Of a stretch of DNA of 64,000 nt, positions 21,445-30,873 are shown piece by piece. A program made the translations under genes and the position numbers. The first letter of the stretch is position 1. The number at the start of each line of letters is the position of its first letter. Source of the DNA: Salvia splendens (taxonomy: Eukaryota > Streptophyta > Magnoliopsida > Lamiales > Lamiaceae); assembly GCF_004379255.2 (NCBI RefSeq), contig NC_056043.1:1612001-1676000 (forward strand), given 5' to 3'. The notes under the pieces are model-generated. The model worked only from the letters and a program-made list of their open reading frames with translations. It had not been told where the DNA came from and ran no database searches.

Positions 21445-24400
21445 TTACAAATGAAACTTCTTGAGGTTGGAAATGTGCCATGTTCGGGGTACCTGTTCTC
21501 CTGACATGTGAGCCAATTTGTAAGACCCTTTGCCGAGGACTTCTGACACCCGATACGGACCTTCCCATGTGGGTTCGAGCTTGCCCAGCTTTTCTGCTCG
21601 GCTTACTTCGTTGTTTCTCAAGACGAGATCTCCCACTTGAAATTGCAGCTTCTTCACCCTTTGGTTGTAATATCGGGCTACTTGCTCCTTGTACTTGGCT
21701 GCTTTTATGCATGCCAATTCTCTTCTTTCTTCGGCAAGATCTAGCTCGGCTCTCAGTCCGTCGTCATTCATTTCTGAGGAGAAATTTAGAGTTCGGGGAC
21801 TGGGTACGCCGATCTCCACCGGAATTACGGCTTCAGTGCCGTACACAAGGCTGTACGGAGTTTCACCGTTGGAGGTTGTGGGTGTAGTTCGGTAGGACCA
21901 TAGGACTTGAGGGAGATTTTCTACCCATTGTCCTTTGGCTTGTTCTAACCGAGCTTTTAACCCTTTCACCAGGATACGATTTGTTACCTCCGTTTGTCCG
22001 TTTGCTTGTGGATGAGAGACCGAAGTGAACCGCTGTTGAATATTCAGCTCTTGGCACCAATTCTTGAACGTCTTGTCGGTGAACTGAGTCCCGTTATCCG
22101 AGATGAGGATGTGGGGTATGCCAAATCGGCACACTATGTTCTTCCAGACGAAATCCAATGCCTTCGAGCTTGTTATCGTAGCTAATGGTTCAGCTTCCAC
22201 CCACTTCGTAAAGTAGTCCACGGCAACGATTAGGAATTTCATTTGCCGAGGAGCTTGAGGAAGTGGTCCCACTATGTCTATGCCCCATTGCATGAAAGGC
22301 CAAGGGCTTTGCATAGTGAATAGATCGGTCTGCGGCATCCTTGGGATATTTGCATGGATTTGGCACTTCGGGCATGTCTTGACGAGCTGCACTGCTTCTT
22401 GTACCAAGGTTGGCCAATAATATCCCCATCTTAGAACTTTTTTAGCTAAAGCTCTAGCTCCGATGTGGCTGCCGCACGATCCTTCATGAACTTCTCTGAG
22501 GATGTAGTCCGTCTCTTCTGGTCCTACGCACCGCAATAACGGCTGGAGGTAAGACTTTCTAAAGAGGACTCCTTCATGAAGTTCGTACCGAAGTGCTCGG
22601 CACGTGATCTTCCGAGCTTCTCTCTTATCCTCGGGCAATTGTCCTTGATCCAGATACTGCAAGATCGGCGTCATCCAGTTCGGCGAGCTGGATACTGAAT
22701 GTACCTCGGCTTCATCAATGCTTCGATGCATTAATTCTTCCGCCTTTGAGCTCGGATCTGAGGCCAACTTACTTAAGGTATCTGCTCGGCTATTTTCCGC
22801 TCTGGGAACGCGGATTATCCGAAAATAGGAGAAACTTCGGCTGATGCTTTGCGCTTTGTCCAAATACTTCTTCATTCTCTCGTCACGAGCTTCACTTGTA
22901 CCCAACATGTGATTTACTATGACTTGTGAATCACAATGGACTTTGAGAGATTTGACGAGCAGACTTTGCGCTAACTGGAGTCCGGCCAGGAGGGCTTCGT
23001 ACTCGGCTTCATTATTAGTAGTGGGGAATAGGAACCGAAGTGAGTAGGTTACCTCGTGTCCGTCGGGAGCGATGAGTATAATACCAGCTCCACTTCCCAT
23101 CTTGTTTGAAGCTCCATCTACGAATCCGCTCCAGCAGTCTGGCGGCTCTACTTCGGATTCCAAGGGCTGTGCTAGTTCGGCATTGGCAGACTTTTTCTGT
23201 TCGGCAATGACAGGAATTGCTTGATCGAACTTGGCTTCTGTAAGAAAATCTGCCAAGGCTTGTCCCTTGATGGCTTTCCGAGGTAGGTACTCGATTGAGT
23301 GTTCTCCCAGCTCTATGGCCCATTTGGCGATTCTGCCTGATGCTTCTGGCTTGGTCAAAACTTGCCGAAGAGGCAGATCGGTTAAGACGCATACCTTGTG
23401 AGCATAGAAGTATGGCCGCAGTCTCCTTGCTGCATTTACTAACGCCAGAGCAATTTTTTCCAGAGGTTGATACCTTGTTTCTGGACCTCTTAATGCTCGG
23501 CTTGTAAAGTAGATGGGAAACTGCTTTAGGCCTTCTTCTCGTACAAGCACCGCGCTGATGGTTTGATCTGATGCCGCTAAGTATAAGAATATTACTTCGG
23601 CTTCGGTTGGAGCAGAGAGAATAGGAAGCTCGGCTAGATAACTTTTGAGCTCGTCAAAGGCCTTTTTCTGCTCAGCTCCCCACTCGAATTTTGGTGCCTT
23701 TTTCAATACTTTGAAGAACGGCAGTTGCTTTTCGGCTGCTTGGGAAAGGAATCGATTCAGTGCGGCTAGACATCCGGTTAGCCTTTGCACGTCATGTATG
23801 GACTTCGGCATTGCCATGTTCTGAACGACTTGAACTTTTGAGGGGTTTGCCTTGAGTCCGTCCTTTGAAACCCAACAACCCAGAAACTTTCCCGAATCTA
23901 CCAAAAAGGTACACTTTTGGGGATTAAGTTTGAGGTTGGCTTTCTTGAGCACGTTGAGAGTGGACTTGAGGTTGTGCTCGTACTCCGAAGTGCTTTTGCT
24001 TTTGACAACTATGTCGTCGACATACACTTCAACCTGTTTTCCGATTAGGCGCCGAAAAAGCTTGTCTACCATCCTTTGATAAGTGGCTCCGGCATTCTTT
24101 AAACCGAATGGCATCTTTTTATAAGCGAAAATGCCGAAATCGGTAATGAAAGCTGTTTTCGGAGCGTCACTCTCATCCATCAATACTTGGTGATATCCTT
24201 TGTATAAATCAAGAAAACAGAAAATTTCGAAGCCGATCAAAGCTTCTACTTTTTTATCTATATTCGGAAGGGGATAGCAATCTTTAGGACAGTGCTTGTT
24301 TAGATCGGTGAAATCTATGCACATCCGCCATCCTCCTTCCTTTTTCTTGATCATGACAGGATTGGCCACCCACGAAGGATACTTCACTTCGAATAACACA

Positions 24401-24549
24401 TCCGCCTTCAATAATTGACGGACTTCGTCATGGATGACTTGACTTCGTTCTGCCGCAAAGAGTCTTTGCTTCTGTTTTATCGGCCGGACCGAAGGATCAA
24501 TATTTAACCGATGAGTGATTACCTCGGGGGGCACTCCGGTCATGTCCAA
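21445..24549 (-). CDS. Retrotransposon pol: reverse transcriptase, RNase H x2, integrase
   Basis: A 1,034-residue frame. Reverse transcriptase at about 1-250 with the active-site YVDD at 176-179 and the conserved FLDLYKGYHQ and MPFGLKNAGATYQ blocks. The RT-linked RNase H follows (about 290-410). A second RNase H begins SGFVDGASNKMGSGAG with the later VHCDSQ. Integrase has an HHCC zinc finger (HEGSCGSHIG, CPKCQIH) and a core with GIDIVG, ISDNGTQF and the Glu in NGQTEVTNR. The catalytic residues I could check are present. The first Met (24549) is probably not the true start, since the same frame stays open for some bases upstream. Confidence 0.93.
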   Translation of the reverse strand: MDMTGVPPEVITHRLNIDPSVRPIKQKQRLFAAERSQVIHDEVRQLLKADVLFEVKYPSWVANPVMIKKKEGGWRMCIDFTDLNKHCPKDCYPLPNIDKKVEALIGFEIFCFLDLYKGYHQVLMDESDAPKTAFITDFGIFAYKKMPFGLKNAGATYQRMVDKLFRRLIGKQVEVYVDDIVVKSKSTSEYEHNLKSTLNVLKKANLKLNPQKCTFLVDSGKFLGCWVSKDGLKANPSKVQVVQNMAMPKSIHDVQRLTGCLAALNRFLSQAAEKQLPFFKVLKKAPKFEWGAEQKKAFDELKSYLAELPILSAPTEAEVIFLYLAASDQTISAVLVREEGLKQFPIYFTSRALRGPETRYQPLEKIALALVNAARRLRPYFYAHKVCVLTDLPLRQVLTKPEASGRIAKWAIELGEHSIEYLPRKAIKGQALADFLTEAKFDQAIPVIAEQKKSANAELAQPLESEVEPPDCWSGFVDGASNKMGSGAGIILIAPDGHEVTYSLRFLFPTTNNEAEYEALLAGLQLAQSLLVKSLKVHCDSQVIVNHMLGTSEARDERMKKYLDKAQSISRSFSYFRIIRVPRAENSRADTLSKLASDPSSKAEELMHRSIDEAEVHSVSSSPNWMTPILQYLDQGQLPEDKREARKITCRALRYELHEGVLFRKSYLQPLLRCVGPEETDYILREVHEGSCGSHIGARALAKKVLRWGYYWPTLVQEAVQLVKTCPKCQIHANIPRMPQTDLFTMQSPWPFMQWGIDIVGPLPQAPRQMKFLIVAVDYFTKWVEAEPLATITSSKALDFVWKNIVCRFGIPHILISDNGTQFTDKTFKNWCQELNIQQRFTSVSHPQANGQTEVTNRILVKGLKARLEQAKGQWVENLPQVLWSYRTTPTTSNGETPYSLVYGTEAVIPVEIGVPSPRTLNFSSEMNDDGLRAELDLAEERRELACIKAAKYKEQVARYYNQRVKKLQFQVGDLVLRNNEVSRAEKLGKLEPTWEGPYRVSEVLGKGSYKLAHMSGEQVPRTWHISNLKKFHL

Positions 24550-24596
24550 CGGAGACCATGCAAAGACGTCTTTATACTCCTTGAGGAGCTGGATGG

Positions 24597-24603
24597 TTTT
24601 TTT
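24597..24603 (-). other. A7 homopolymer at the change of reading frame before pol
   Basis: Seven T on the plus strand. On the minus strand the frame downstream of the gag stop carries pol-leader coding up to this run, and the recognisable pol frame continues beyond it shifted by one base. It is either a one-base insertion or sequencing error in the run, or a programmed shift. Confidence 0.6.
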
Positions 24604-24736
24604 CCCGAAGTAGAGGTGTTCCCGCGAAGCCGATCTTAACCGTTCTGGATGGATCGTCTTCGTACAGCTGAACTGTCATCGAGTTCGGCTCCGGTATGAC
24701 TTCGGTCATCGCCTCTGACTCCGGCTGCTGTGATTG

Positions 24737-26815
24737 CTATGCTTGGTGGTGCCGATCTGACTGCTCGGCACTTCTAAGCGCAATTTGCAGACATTCCTTT
24801 GCTCTCTTTTGGTCACCTCGGATGACCGCTATCCCACCTTTAGTGGGGATCTTGATGGTGAGGTGATAAGTAGAGCAAACGGCCCGAACTGTGTTGAGCC
24901 AGTCTCTCCCCAGGATGATGTTGTACGGGGACCGAGCTTTCACCACAAAGAACTCGATCATCGTATTGGAGCTTGTAGGCGCTTTTCCCACCGTGATTGG
25001 AAGGCTGATAATACCTTCCGGGCGGGTGTCCTCCTGGGCGAAACTTTTCAGAGGAAGCGGAGCCGGACTGAGCCGAGCTGGATCCACTTCCATTTTATCG
25101 AAACATTCTTTAAAAAGAATGCTGACTGACGCTCCTGTATCCACAAATACTCTGTGGATCAATTTGTTTGCCACTCCGGCTTGAATGACAATAGCGTCTT
25201 GGTGAGGAGAGATGGCTGGGACGGGATCGGCATCTGAAAATGTAATCACTTCGTCTTTCTTCAGCCTTTTATGTGTTGGCTCCTCTTGATTGGAACCTCT
25301 GCGTTCTGCTTTTAGGGACGACTTAGTCTTCCCGGCAGGGAGAGCATCAATAGTCAGGATTACTCCATCATATTGCGGCTCGTCGTCGTCTTCGGGATCC
25401 TCATGCCTTTTCGGATCCTGAGGATTGCAGTTCGCACCTCCCTGCCTTTTGTTCTTTTTCGACTGCTTGCTTTGGTATTTTTTTAACGTTCCTGTTTTTA
25501 CAAGAACATCAATACCTGCAGCCAAATCTCGGCACTCCTCGGTATCGTGACCGTGGGTTTGATGGAAGGAGCAATATTGATCCTGAGGTCGGCGCGCGGC
25601 CGATTTCGTCATCCGCCTTGGTTTTTCGAACATATCGGAATGTAGTTCGAAAATTTCCGCTCTTGACTTGTTTAAGGGTACGAACTGAGCGGGCGGTTTC
25701 TCAGGATTGAGACGTGGTCCCAATCTGCCTTGTACCGGTGCCCTTTGAATTCTTTCAAAAGGAGTTCGGCGAGGAAGCCTCTGATCGCTATGATCGGGCT
25801 TCTTTTCGTCTCCTCGGGATGAGCTGTCTAAAGACCGTTTTCGACGGTCTGCCTCATCCGCACGGGAAAACTGGTCCGCAATGTCCCACATTTCTTGAGC
25901 TGTTTGCGGACCGCACTCCACGAGCTTTCTGTAGAGAGCTCCGGGCAGGATTCCATTTTGGAATGCCGAAATGACAAGTAGATCATTGAGATTATCTACT
26001 TGTAGGCATTCCTTATGGAATCTCGTCAGGAAATCGCTGATCTTTTCGTCGCGACCTTGACGTATAGAAAGCAGCTGAGCCGAAGTGATCCGGGCTTCTG
26101 CTTTCTGAAAGAACCTCCTGTGGAAAGCATCCATTAGATCTCGGTAGGATCTAATGCTGCCTTGAGGAAGGCTGTCGAACCACCTTCTGGCGTTCCCGAT
26201 GAGCAGCTCGGGGAACAGCTTGCACATATGGACCTCATTGAGACCCTGGTTCGCCATATTATATTGGTAGCGTCCCAAGAAGTCATGAGGATCCTCTAGC
26301 CCGTCATAAGTCATTGACGGTGTCCGGTAGTTCCGCGGCAAAGGAGTTCGGGTGATGTCGTCCGAGAACGGAGTCTTTAATGCTCCGTACATGGCGAACC
26401 CGACATCTCTTCGGTACGGAGGAGATGGAGTTCTCCTGTGGTTCCGGTACCGAGGAGGAACTGGAACATGTCGGGGTTGAGGATTCTTTCTCCTGGAAGA
26501 CACGTCACTACTGCGGTAGTGACTTTCATGTCTGGATGAGGAGGGAGAATCCGCCGTTGTCTTCTCCGGCTGTTGGCTCTTCTGCAGGAAGGTTAAGAAC
26601 TCCTCCTGCTTCTCGGCCAAGAACAGCTTGACAGCTTCATTTAAATCGGGCTGCTGGGAAGACTCGGTGCGATGACTCCTGGAGTGGCTTGTTCCTCCTT
26701 CGTGAGAACCGGAGGTAGATGTCTCCCGAGGCCGTTTTTCAGACCTGCGAGCTGGACTAGCTTCCTCACGGTGATCACGAACGGTATTACGGGTGGTATG
26801 TGATCTGGTATGCAT
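24737..26815 (-). CDS. Retrotransposon gag-protease polyprotein
   Basis: A 692-residue frame starting MHTRSHTTRNT. It has a charged, Ser/Arg-rich N-terminus; a plant retrotransposon gag domain with NARRWFDSLPQGSI, FHRRFFQKAEARI and ISDFLTRFHKECLQ; a zinc-knuckle-like CSFHQTHGHDTEEC; and an aspartic protease with the catalytic FVDTGASVSILF. It ends at UAG (24737-24739). The bases after the stop read CAA UCA, and coding resemblance continues in the same frame past the stop. Confidence 0.9.
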   Translation of the reverse strand: MHTRSHTTRNTVRDHREEASPARRSEKRPRETSTSGSHEGGTSHSRSHRTESSQQPDLNEAVKLFLAEKQEEFLTFLQKSQQPEKTTADSPSSSRHESHYRSSDVSSRRKNPQPRHVPVPPRYRNHRRTPSPPYRRDVGFAMYGALKTPFSDDITRTPLPRNYRTPSMTYDGLEDPHDFLGRYQYNMANQGLNEVHMCKLFPELLIGNARRWFDSLPQGSIRSYRDLMDAFHRRFFQKAEARITSAQLLSIRQGRDEKISDFLTRFHKECLQVDNLNDLLVISAFQNGILPGALYRKLVECGPQTAQEMWDIADQFSRADEADRRKRSLDSSSRGDEKKPDHSDQRLPRRTPFERIQRAPVQGRLGPRLNPEKPPAQFVPLNKSRAEIFELHSDMFEKPRRMTKSAARRPQDQYCSFHQTHGHDTEECRDLAAGIDVLVKTGTLKKYQSKQSKKNKRQGGANCNPQDPKRHEDPEDDDEPQYDGVILTIDALPAGKTKSSLKAERRGSNQEEPTHKRLKKDEVITFSDADPVPAISPHQDAIVIQAGVANKLIHRVFVDTGASVSILFKECFDKMEVDPARLSPAPLPLKSFAQEDTRPEGIISLPITVGKAPTSSNTMIEFFVVKARSPYNIILGRDWLNTVRAVCSTYHLTIKIPTKGGIAVIRGDQKRAKECLQIALRSAEQSDRHHQA

Positions 26816-26872
26816 TTTTTTGGGGTGGAAAAAGGGTCAAAAATTCGCTTTATCACAAATTTGGTTCTTCGT

Positions 26873-26890
26873 TTCCCACAGACGGCGCCA
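26873..26890 (-). promoter_or_regulatory. Primer-binding site
   Basis: On the minus strand TGGCGCCGTCTGTGGGAA begins one base after the 5' LTR. The TGG start pairs with a tRNA CCA end. I do not assign the tRNA species. Confidence 0.8.
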
Positions 26891-26891
26891 G

Positions 26892-27581
26892 TGATGAGTC
26901 GGCGAATTTTTGATGGTGATGAATGCTCGTAAAAATAAAGGAAGATCAACACACAGAGATTTACGTGGTTCGATTTACTGAGGTAAATCTACGTCCACGG
27001 GAAGAAAAGAGGGCAGAGTTGTACTGCTTGATCTGTTTTCTACAGCTAACAATACAGACTTGCTATTTGCTATTTTCTCTCTAGAGAGCTTAACAGAAGT
27101 TAACAGAAGGAGATTATCTATCTGACCTAGGTTCTATTTATACATTGAACCAAGATCGTGGCATGCAGCATTTATTAGGTAGTGGATGTCGTGGAGGTCG
27201 TGGCGACCTTGCATGGGTCCACTATCCTGCATGAGTTAATGACTGCTTGACACCACTAAATAGATCGTCGGTGTTGCGGAGGTGGAAATCTTGCATGAGT
27301 CCACTATTTCCTAGTTCGGTCGAATACTGAGACCGGACTGCTGAATTATTGCCGAGCAGCTTTTGCCGATCTGAGAGTAGAGCTTGATGCCGACCAGAGA
27401 GCAGAGTTTGATTGGTTGGCTTTTACCGAGCTGTAGGCTGGGGCCGAACTCTGTGGTTGTGCCGAACTGAACTCTTGAGTCATGCCGGACTGATACTCTT
27501 TAGCCATGCCGAACTGATACTCTTTCTTGGGCTTTACTGCTGTTGGGCTTGTTTAGTATTTGTTTAGTACGTACTCCATCA
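26892..27581 (-). repeat. LTR, right copy (5' LTR of the element)
   Basis: 690 bp, same length and termini as the left copy. It holds the element's promoter on the minus strand. Confidence 0.97.
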
Positions 27582-27586
27582 CCCTG
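27582..27586. repeat. Target site duplication CCCTG, right copy
   Basis: Identical to 19998-20002. Host gene sequence resumes here. Confidence 0.95.
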
Positions 27587-27688
27587 TTTTAGTCTCTGTT
27601 TTTTCTGAGTAGTCGAAAACGGAAGATTGGTGATGATGGTGAAGAGCAGAGGACTTGCTCCAAGATTTTGAGAAGGGAGTTTAGATAG

Positions 27689-27991
27689 ATAAAATAGAGA
27701 GATAATTAGATTACATTAGATAGATTATCACGGATAATTGTATGTGATGTGAATTCTTTTTTTTTCTTATTAATATAGTAGAATTTGTGATTCAATAGAA
27801 CAAGGAAGATGAAATCAAGTTTAACTTTCTTACTTGTACAAAAAGAATTACTTTTCATTTATGGTAAAAGTACATTTTTTAAATTCAGCCAATAAAGAGA
27901 CATTTGTAAGAAAGGAGAAATCCAAAAACTAATATTTTAATCTTTCCTATTTTATTTTACTACCTTCAATATATCAATTTAATTACAATTT
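27689..27991. other. AT-rich spacer downstream of the broken gene
   Basis: Probable former 3' UTR of the paralogue followed by AT-rich DNA. Nothing else recognised. Confidence 0.5.
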
Positions 27992-28197
27992 CCACCACCC
28001 GACCCAACATTTTACATGGTTAGGGAGTAAGTTAGAGCACCCACAACCGTGCTCTTGCCAGCGAGCACGGTTGTGCCCGACCCCATTTTTTCTGCCACCA
28101 CCCGACCCAACATTTTACATGGTTAGGGAGTAAGTTAGAGCACCCACAACCGTGCTCTTGCCAGCGAGCACGGTTGTGCCCGACCCCATTTTTTCTG
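27992..28197. repeat. 103-bp tandem duplication spanning the left end of the PIF/Harbinger element
   Basis: Two adjacent copies, 27992-28094 and 28095-28197, nearly identical. Each contains flanking DNA (CCACCACCCGACCCAACATT), the TTA target site and the element terminus GAGCACCCACAACCGTG. So the duplication copied host flank plus transposon end. Confidence 0.93.
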
Positions 28198-29879
28198 CCA
28201 GCTCTCTGGCAAGAGCACAACATCCACAGCTGTGCTCTTCCGCAAGGAGGAGCACAATTCAATTTAAAATTCAATTAAACAAAACATTTTCATAAAATTA
28301 AAATTCATTAAAAAACCACAATAAATATTACAAATTACAAATAAAATAAAAAATTACATAATTAAAATCCTAAAAATTAAAAATTACATAATTAAAATAC
28401 TAAAAATACCTAAAAATAAAAAATTACATAATTAAACTCCTAAAAATTAAAAATTACATAATTAAAAGCTAAAAATACCCCTGTGGACGACTACTCATCC
28501 GGCGGCACTACCCCCAATTGCCTTTGGAGGCCCAATATCATGGCCTCGTGCGATCAAAGTTGCGAGGGGGTCATAGTGGACCTATCGGCCATATTGAGTT
28601 GGGCCAAAAGCTGCCACAACGAGTTGCTGGGGGGTGGAGGTGGCGCATATGGAACGGGAGCGGGAACGGGAGCATCGGCAGTTGCAGCCGCGGCTCGACG
28701 GCGGTTGGCCGCCGCCTTCTTCCTTCCTTGCGGTCGGCGTTGGGAACCGCTCGGGCCGGCGTCGGGGCTACCCAAGTTAGCTCCGGCGAGTTGGCTAGCC
28801 ACTTCTTCGGAGCCGGCGTCGGATAGGGATACCGACCTTGACTGTTTGGAGGAGCCGCTAGAGGAGGATGTTACGCCTCCCATATACTTCGGGTGCGTCC
28901 ACGTCCCCTGCCAAACGTTGAGGTACTTGAACGACTTGTAGTTCATGGATTGGTAGGTGCTCAACGCGGCAGTGATGATGTCGACCTCGCTCCGTCCGCT
29001 CCCCGCATTCCACTCTTCCTGGAGGAAATAGCCATTGAACTTGCCAATGTCATCGTTGGCTCGGTAGATGGCGTTGCGCACCATACTCTCGTTGCGCTCG
29101 ATTTTTCCCGGCGGCCGGATTTCATTGTACCGGCGAGCGATGCGCCACCAAAAGTGATCGCCGGATTGGTTTGTGCCAACCACCGGATCTTCGGAGATTT
29201 CCAAGTACGCCATGAACAATTTATCCGTCGGAGTTTGGGAGGGGGCGGTAGGCCTAGGCTCCGGTGTCCACCCGTATCGCCCTTCGGGGGCACCTTGGTC
29301 GTCGATTGGGTATGGCCGGTAGCCACCCGGAATGCCCGAACTTTGGGTTTGAGGAGGGGCTGAATATTCCGTTTCCGGACTAGGAAACGGTTGTGAACCG
29401 AACCATTCGGGGTTCCAACCGTGGGAGGGCTGGGGGTCATCGCCTTGGCCGGACATTGTTATGTTGTAGGAGTGGAAGAAAGATTGAGAATGGATATGAG
29501 AGAATGAAAATGAGAATTGTGTAGTGTGGGGTGAATTTTTGGGTGTGAAAGTGGGGTATTTATAGAATGTGTATTTTGGGGGAAAAAATAAAAAAATTTA
29601 AAAAATGATGGAAAACGGTAAAAAACGGATATATTTTTTTTGGGAAGTGGGAATTTTTTTTTATTTTTAATCGGCCTTTTAAATTAAAAACTGATTTTTA
29701 ATTAAAAACAATTAATTCAAAGGCAACGACATAGCCGTTGCCCAATCGCGTGCCGCCACGTCAGCTACTCGCTGACACGGACGTGCTCGATGCATCGAGC
29801 AGCGCGAGCGCAGCGGCGGTGGAGCTCATTCCAACGGCACGGACGGACGGACGACGTCCATCCACCGTTGCATATGCTC
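28035..29879 (-). mobile_element. PIF/Harbinger-type element carrying only ORF1
   Basis: Left terminus GAGCACCCACAACCG; the right terminus, reversed, is GAGCATATGCAACGG. Flanking TTA at 28032-28034 and 29880-29882 is the PIF/Harbinger target duplication. A second left terminus at 28138 comes from the tandem duplication. The interior encodes the Myb/SANT-like accessory protein. No DDE transposase is present, so it should depend on another element for movement. 28260-28470 holds an A-rich tandem repeat (AAAATTACATAATTAAA units). Confidence 0.75.
28554..29456 (-). CDS. PIF/Harbinger ORF1, Myb/SANT-like protein
   Basis: A 300-residue frame starting MSGQGDDPQPSHGW. After a Pro/Gly/Ser-rich N-terminus it has a trihelix-type block: LFMAYLEISEDPVVGTNQSG, FWWRIARRYNEIRP, then SMVRNAIYRANDDIGKFNGY and STYQSMNYKSFKYLNVWQ. 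This is the domain often annotated in plants as glutathione S-transferase T3-like, which is really the DNA-binding partner of PIF/Harbinger transposase. The C-terminal half is Ser/Ala/Pro-rich with a basic stretch QRRPQGRKKAAANRRR. The frame is intact although the element lacks a transposase, and its GC content is well above the surroundings. Confidence 0.78.
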   Translation of the reverse strand: MSGQGDDPQPSHGWNPEWFGSQPFPSPETEYSAPPQTQSSGIPGGYRPYPIDDQGAPEGRYGWTPEPRPTAPSQTPTDKLFMAYLEISEDPVVGTNQSGDHFWWRIARRYNEIRPPGKIERNESMVRNAIYRANDDIGKFNGYFLQEEWNAGSGRSEVDIITAALSTYQSMNYKSFKYLNVWQGTWTHPKYMGGVTSSSSGSSKQSRSVSLSDAGSEEVASQLAGANLGSPDAGPSGSQRRPQGRKKAAANRRRAAAATADAPVPAPVPYAPPPPPSNSLWQLLAQLNMADRSTMTPSQL

Positions 29880-29882
29880 TTA

Positions 29883-30824
29883 CATTTTCTTCTCTCATTA
29901 TTATTAAAACGCATGTTGCACTATTTTTAAGGTACAGAGAGAAATGTATTTCAACATGATTTTATTTTTATTTTGGTGGAATGTGATGAATGAAGAATCT
30001 TATTGTTAAATGATTAGAATATAGTGGTGCTTGCGTTTTGGAATATGCCATGAGACATCTTCTCATGATGATGGACACTCCACAATCCAAAAGGCCATAA
30101 ATTCTACCTCATGACACAAAAATCACTACTCACACCACCCATAGATTCCCTTTAGAGAATGAATCTTTTATTTTCATTCTTTTTATTGATAGTATCAATC
30201 ATGATATTTTTATAAAAATACAAAAAAAAAAAAAAAACTCTTAATGAGAGAGAAAGTTGATGAGAGGGAAATTAAGTGGCGAGCAAACTTCATTTTATTT
30301 GAACCTTTCGACATTCAAATGGTTATTTGAAATGCTGCTGCTGAGTAGACCAACACTCTGTGGAGAATTTAACAATGGAGTTCTTTTGTTAGTTCAAATA
30401 TAAAATCTTCTCTTAATTTTATTATTTTAAGGTACAATATGTTCTTTTGTTACTTTGCTTTTTTTTTTCGTGGCCTTCTTTGGATGGAGCGTTTGTTTTT
30501 GTCAATGAGTTTATTTCATCATTTAAAGGATAATTGTCATTTAAATTACTAGTATACCTTTTAGTTGATTTGTAGACAATCCTATAACTTCGAAATTAAA
30601 ATATAAAATTAACATATTATAATCTGAGAGGTTAGTTAGAAAATGTCCATATCATACTTGAATGTTTTATAAAAATTCCAACTTCAAGATTCTATCCCCT
30701 TGAATAATGACGTGGACAGCTCAAAGGTGACTAGGAATTGGTTACATACATTAGATCATCAAATACCTAAAAATGTCCAAAAAAAGCAATTAGAAAATTG
30801 ATGGGAACAAATGTACTCTGCTAT
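29883..30824. other. AT-rich intergenic region, 5' flank of the first CLE gene
   Basis: No ORF or transposon terminus recognised. A poly-A/G-rich tract lies at 30220-30265. The right end is the promoter of the CLE gene at 30874. Confidence 0.5.
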
Positions 30825-30832
30825 TATAAATA
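30825..30832 (+). promoter_or_regulatory. TATA box of the single-domain CLE gene
   Basis: TATAAATA 49 bp before the chosen ATG. The in-frame ATG at 30811 lies upstream of this box, which argues against it as the start. Confidence 0.7.
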
Positions 30833-30873
30833 CCTTTGATCTTAGCCCTTTGTATCTTCATCCCTTAACCACA

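Larger units (their letters stand above)
20003..27581 (-). mobile_element. Ty3/gypsy LTR retrotransposon, probable Tat lineage
   Basis: A 7,579-bp element in the minus orientation with two 690-bp LTRs (TG...CA ends), a 5-bp target duplication (CCCTG), a primer-binding site, a polypurine tract, a gag-protease frame and a pol frame in the order reverse transcriptase, RNase H, a second RNase H, integrase. Integrase after RNase H places it in Ty3/gypsy. The second RNase H (FVDGASNKMGSGAGIILI) between the RT-linked one and integrase is the mark of the Tat group. It inserted into the paralogue of the KEN/D-box gene. The LTRs differ at a single position by eye, so it is young. A stop and a frame change lie between gag-protease and pol. 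Confidence 0.96.
19828..27688 (+). pseudogene. KEN/D-box paralogue interrupted by an LTR retrotransposon
   Basis: The 5' half (19828-20002) reads MDKENIPPFSTSKKPGP and continues through RRRPLRDVTTFYREAES. It keeps the KEN box (residues 3-5) and the D-box RxxL core (33-36), with Thr in place of the final Asn of the D-box. The frame then runs into the LTR and stops at 20043, so a 71-residue truncated product is possible. The 3' half resumes after the element at 27582 with CCTGTTTTAGTCTCTGTTTT, homologous to the same place in the intact gene at 10695, and ends at TAG 27686-27688. The 3' half also has one extra base relative to the intact copy (TTTTCTGAGTAG against TTTTCGAGTAG), which puts a stop in frame. 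The gene is therefore broken twice. Confidence 0.88.

Noticed and set aside
24785..25184. Plus-strand frames over the gag and pol regions
   Set aside because: Antisense to intact retrotransposon frames, without motifs.
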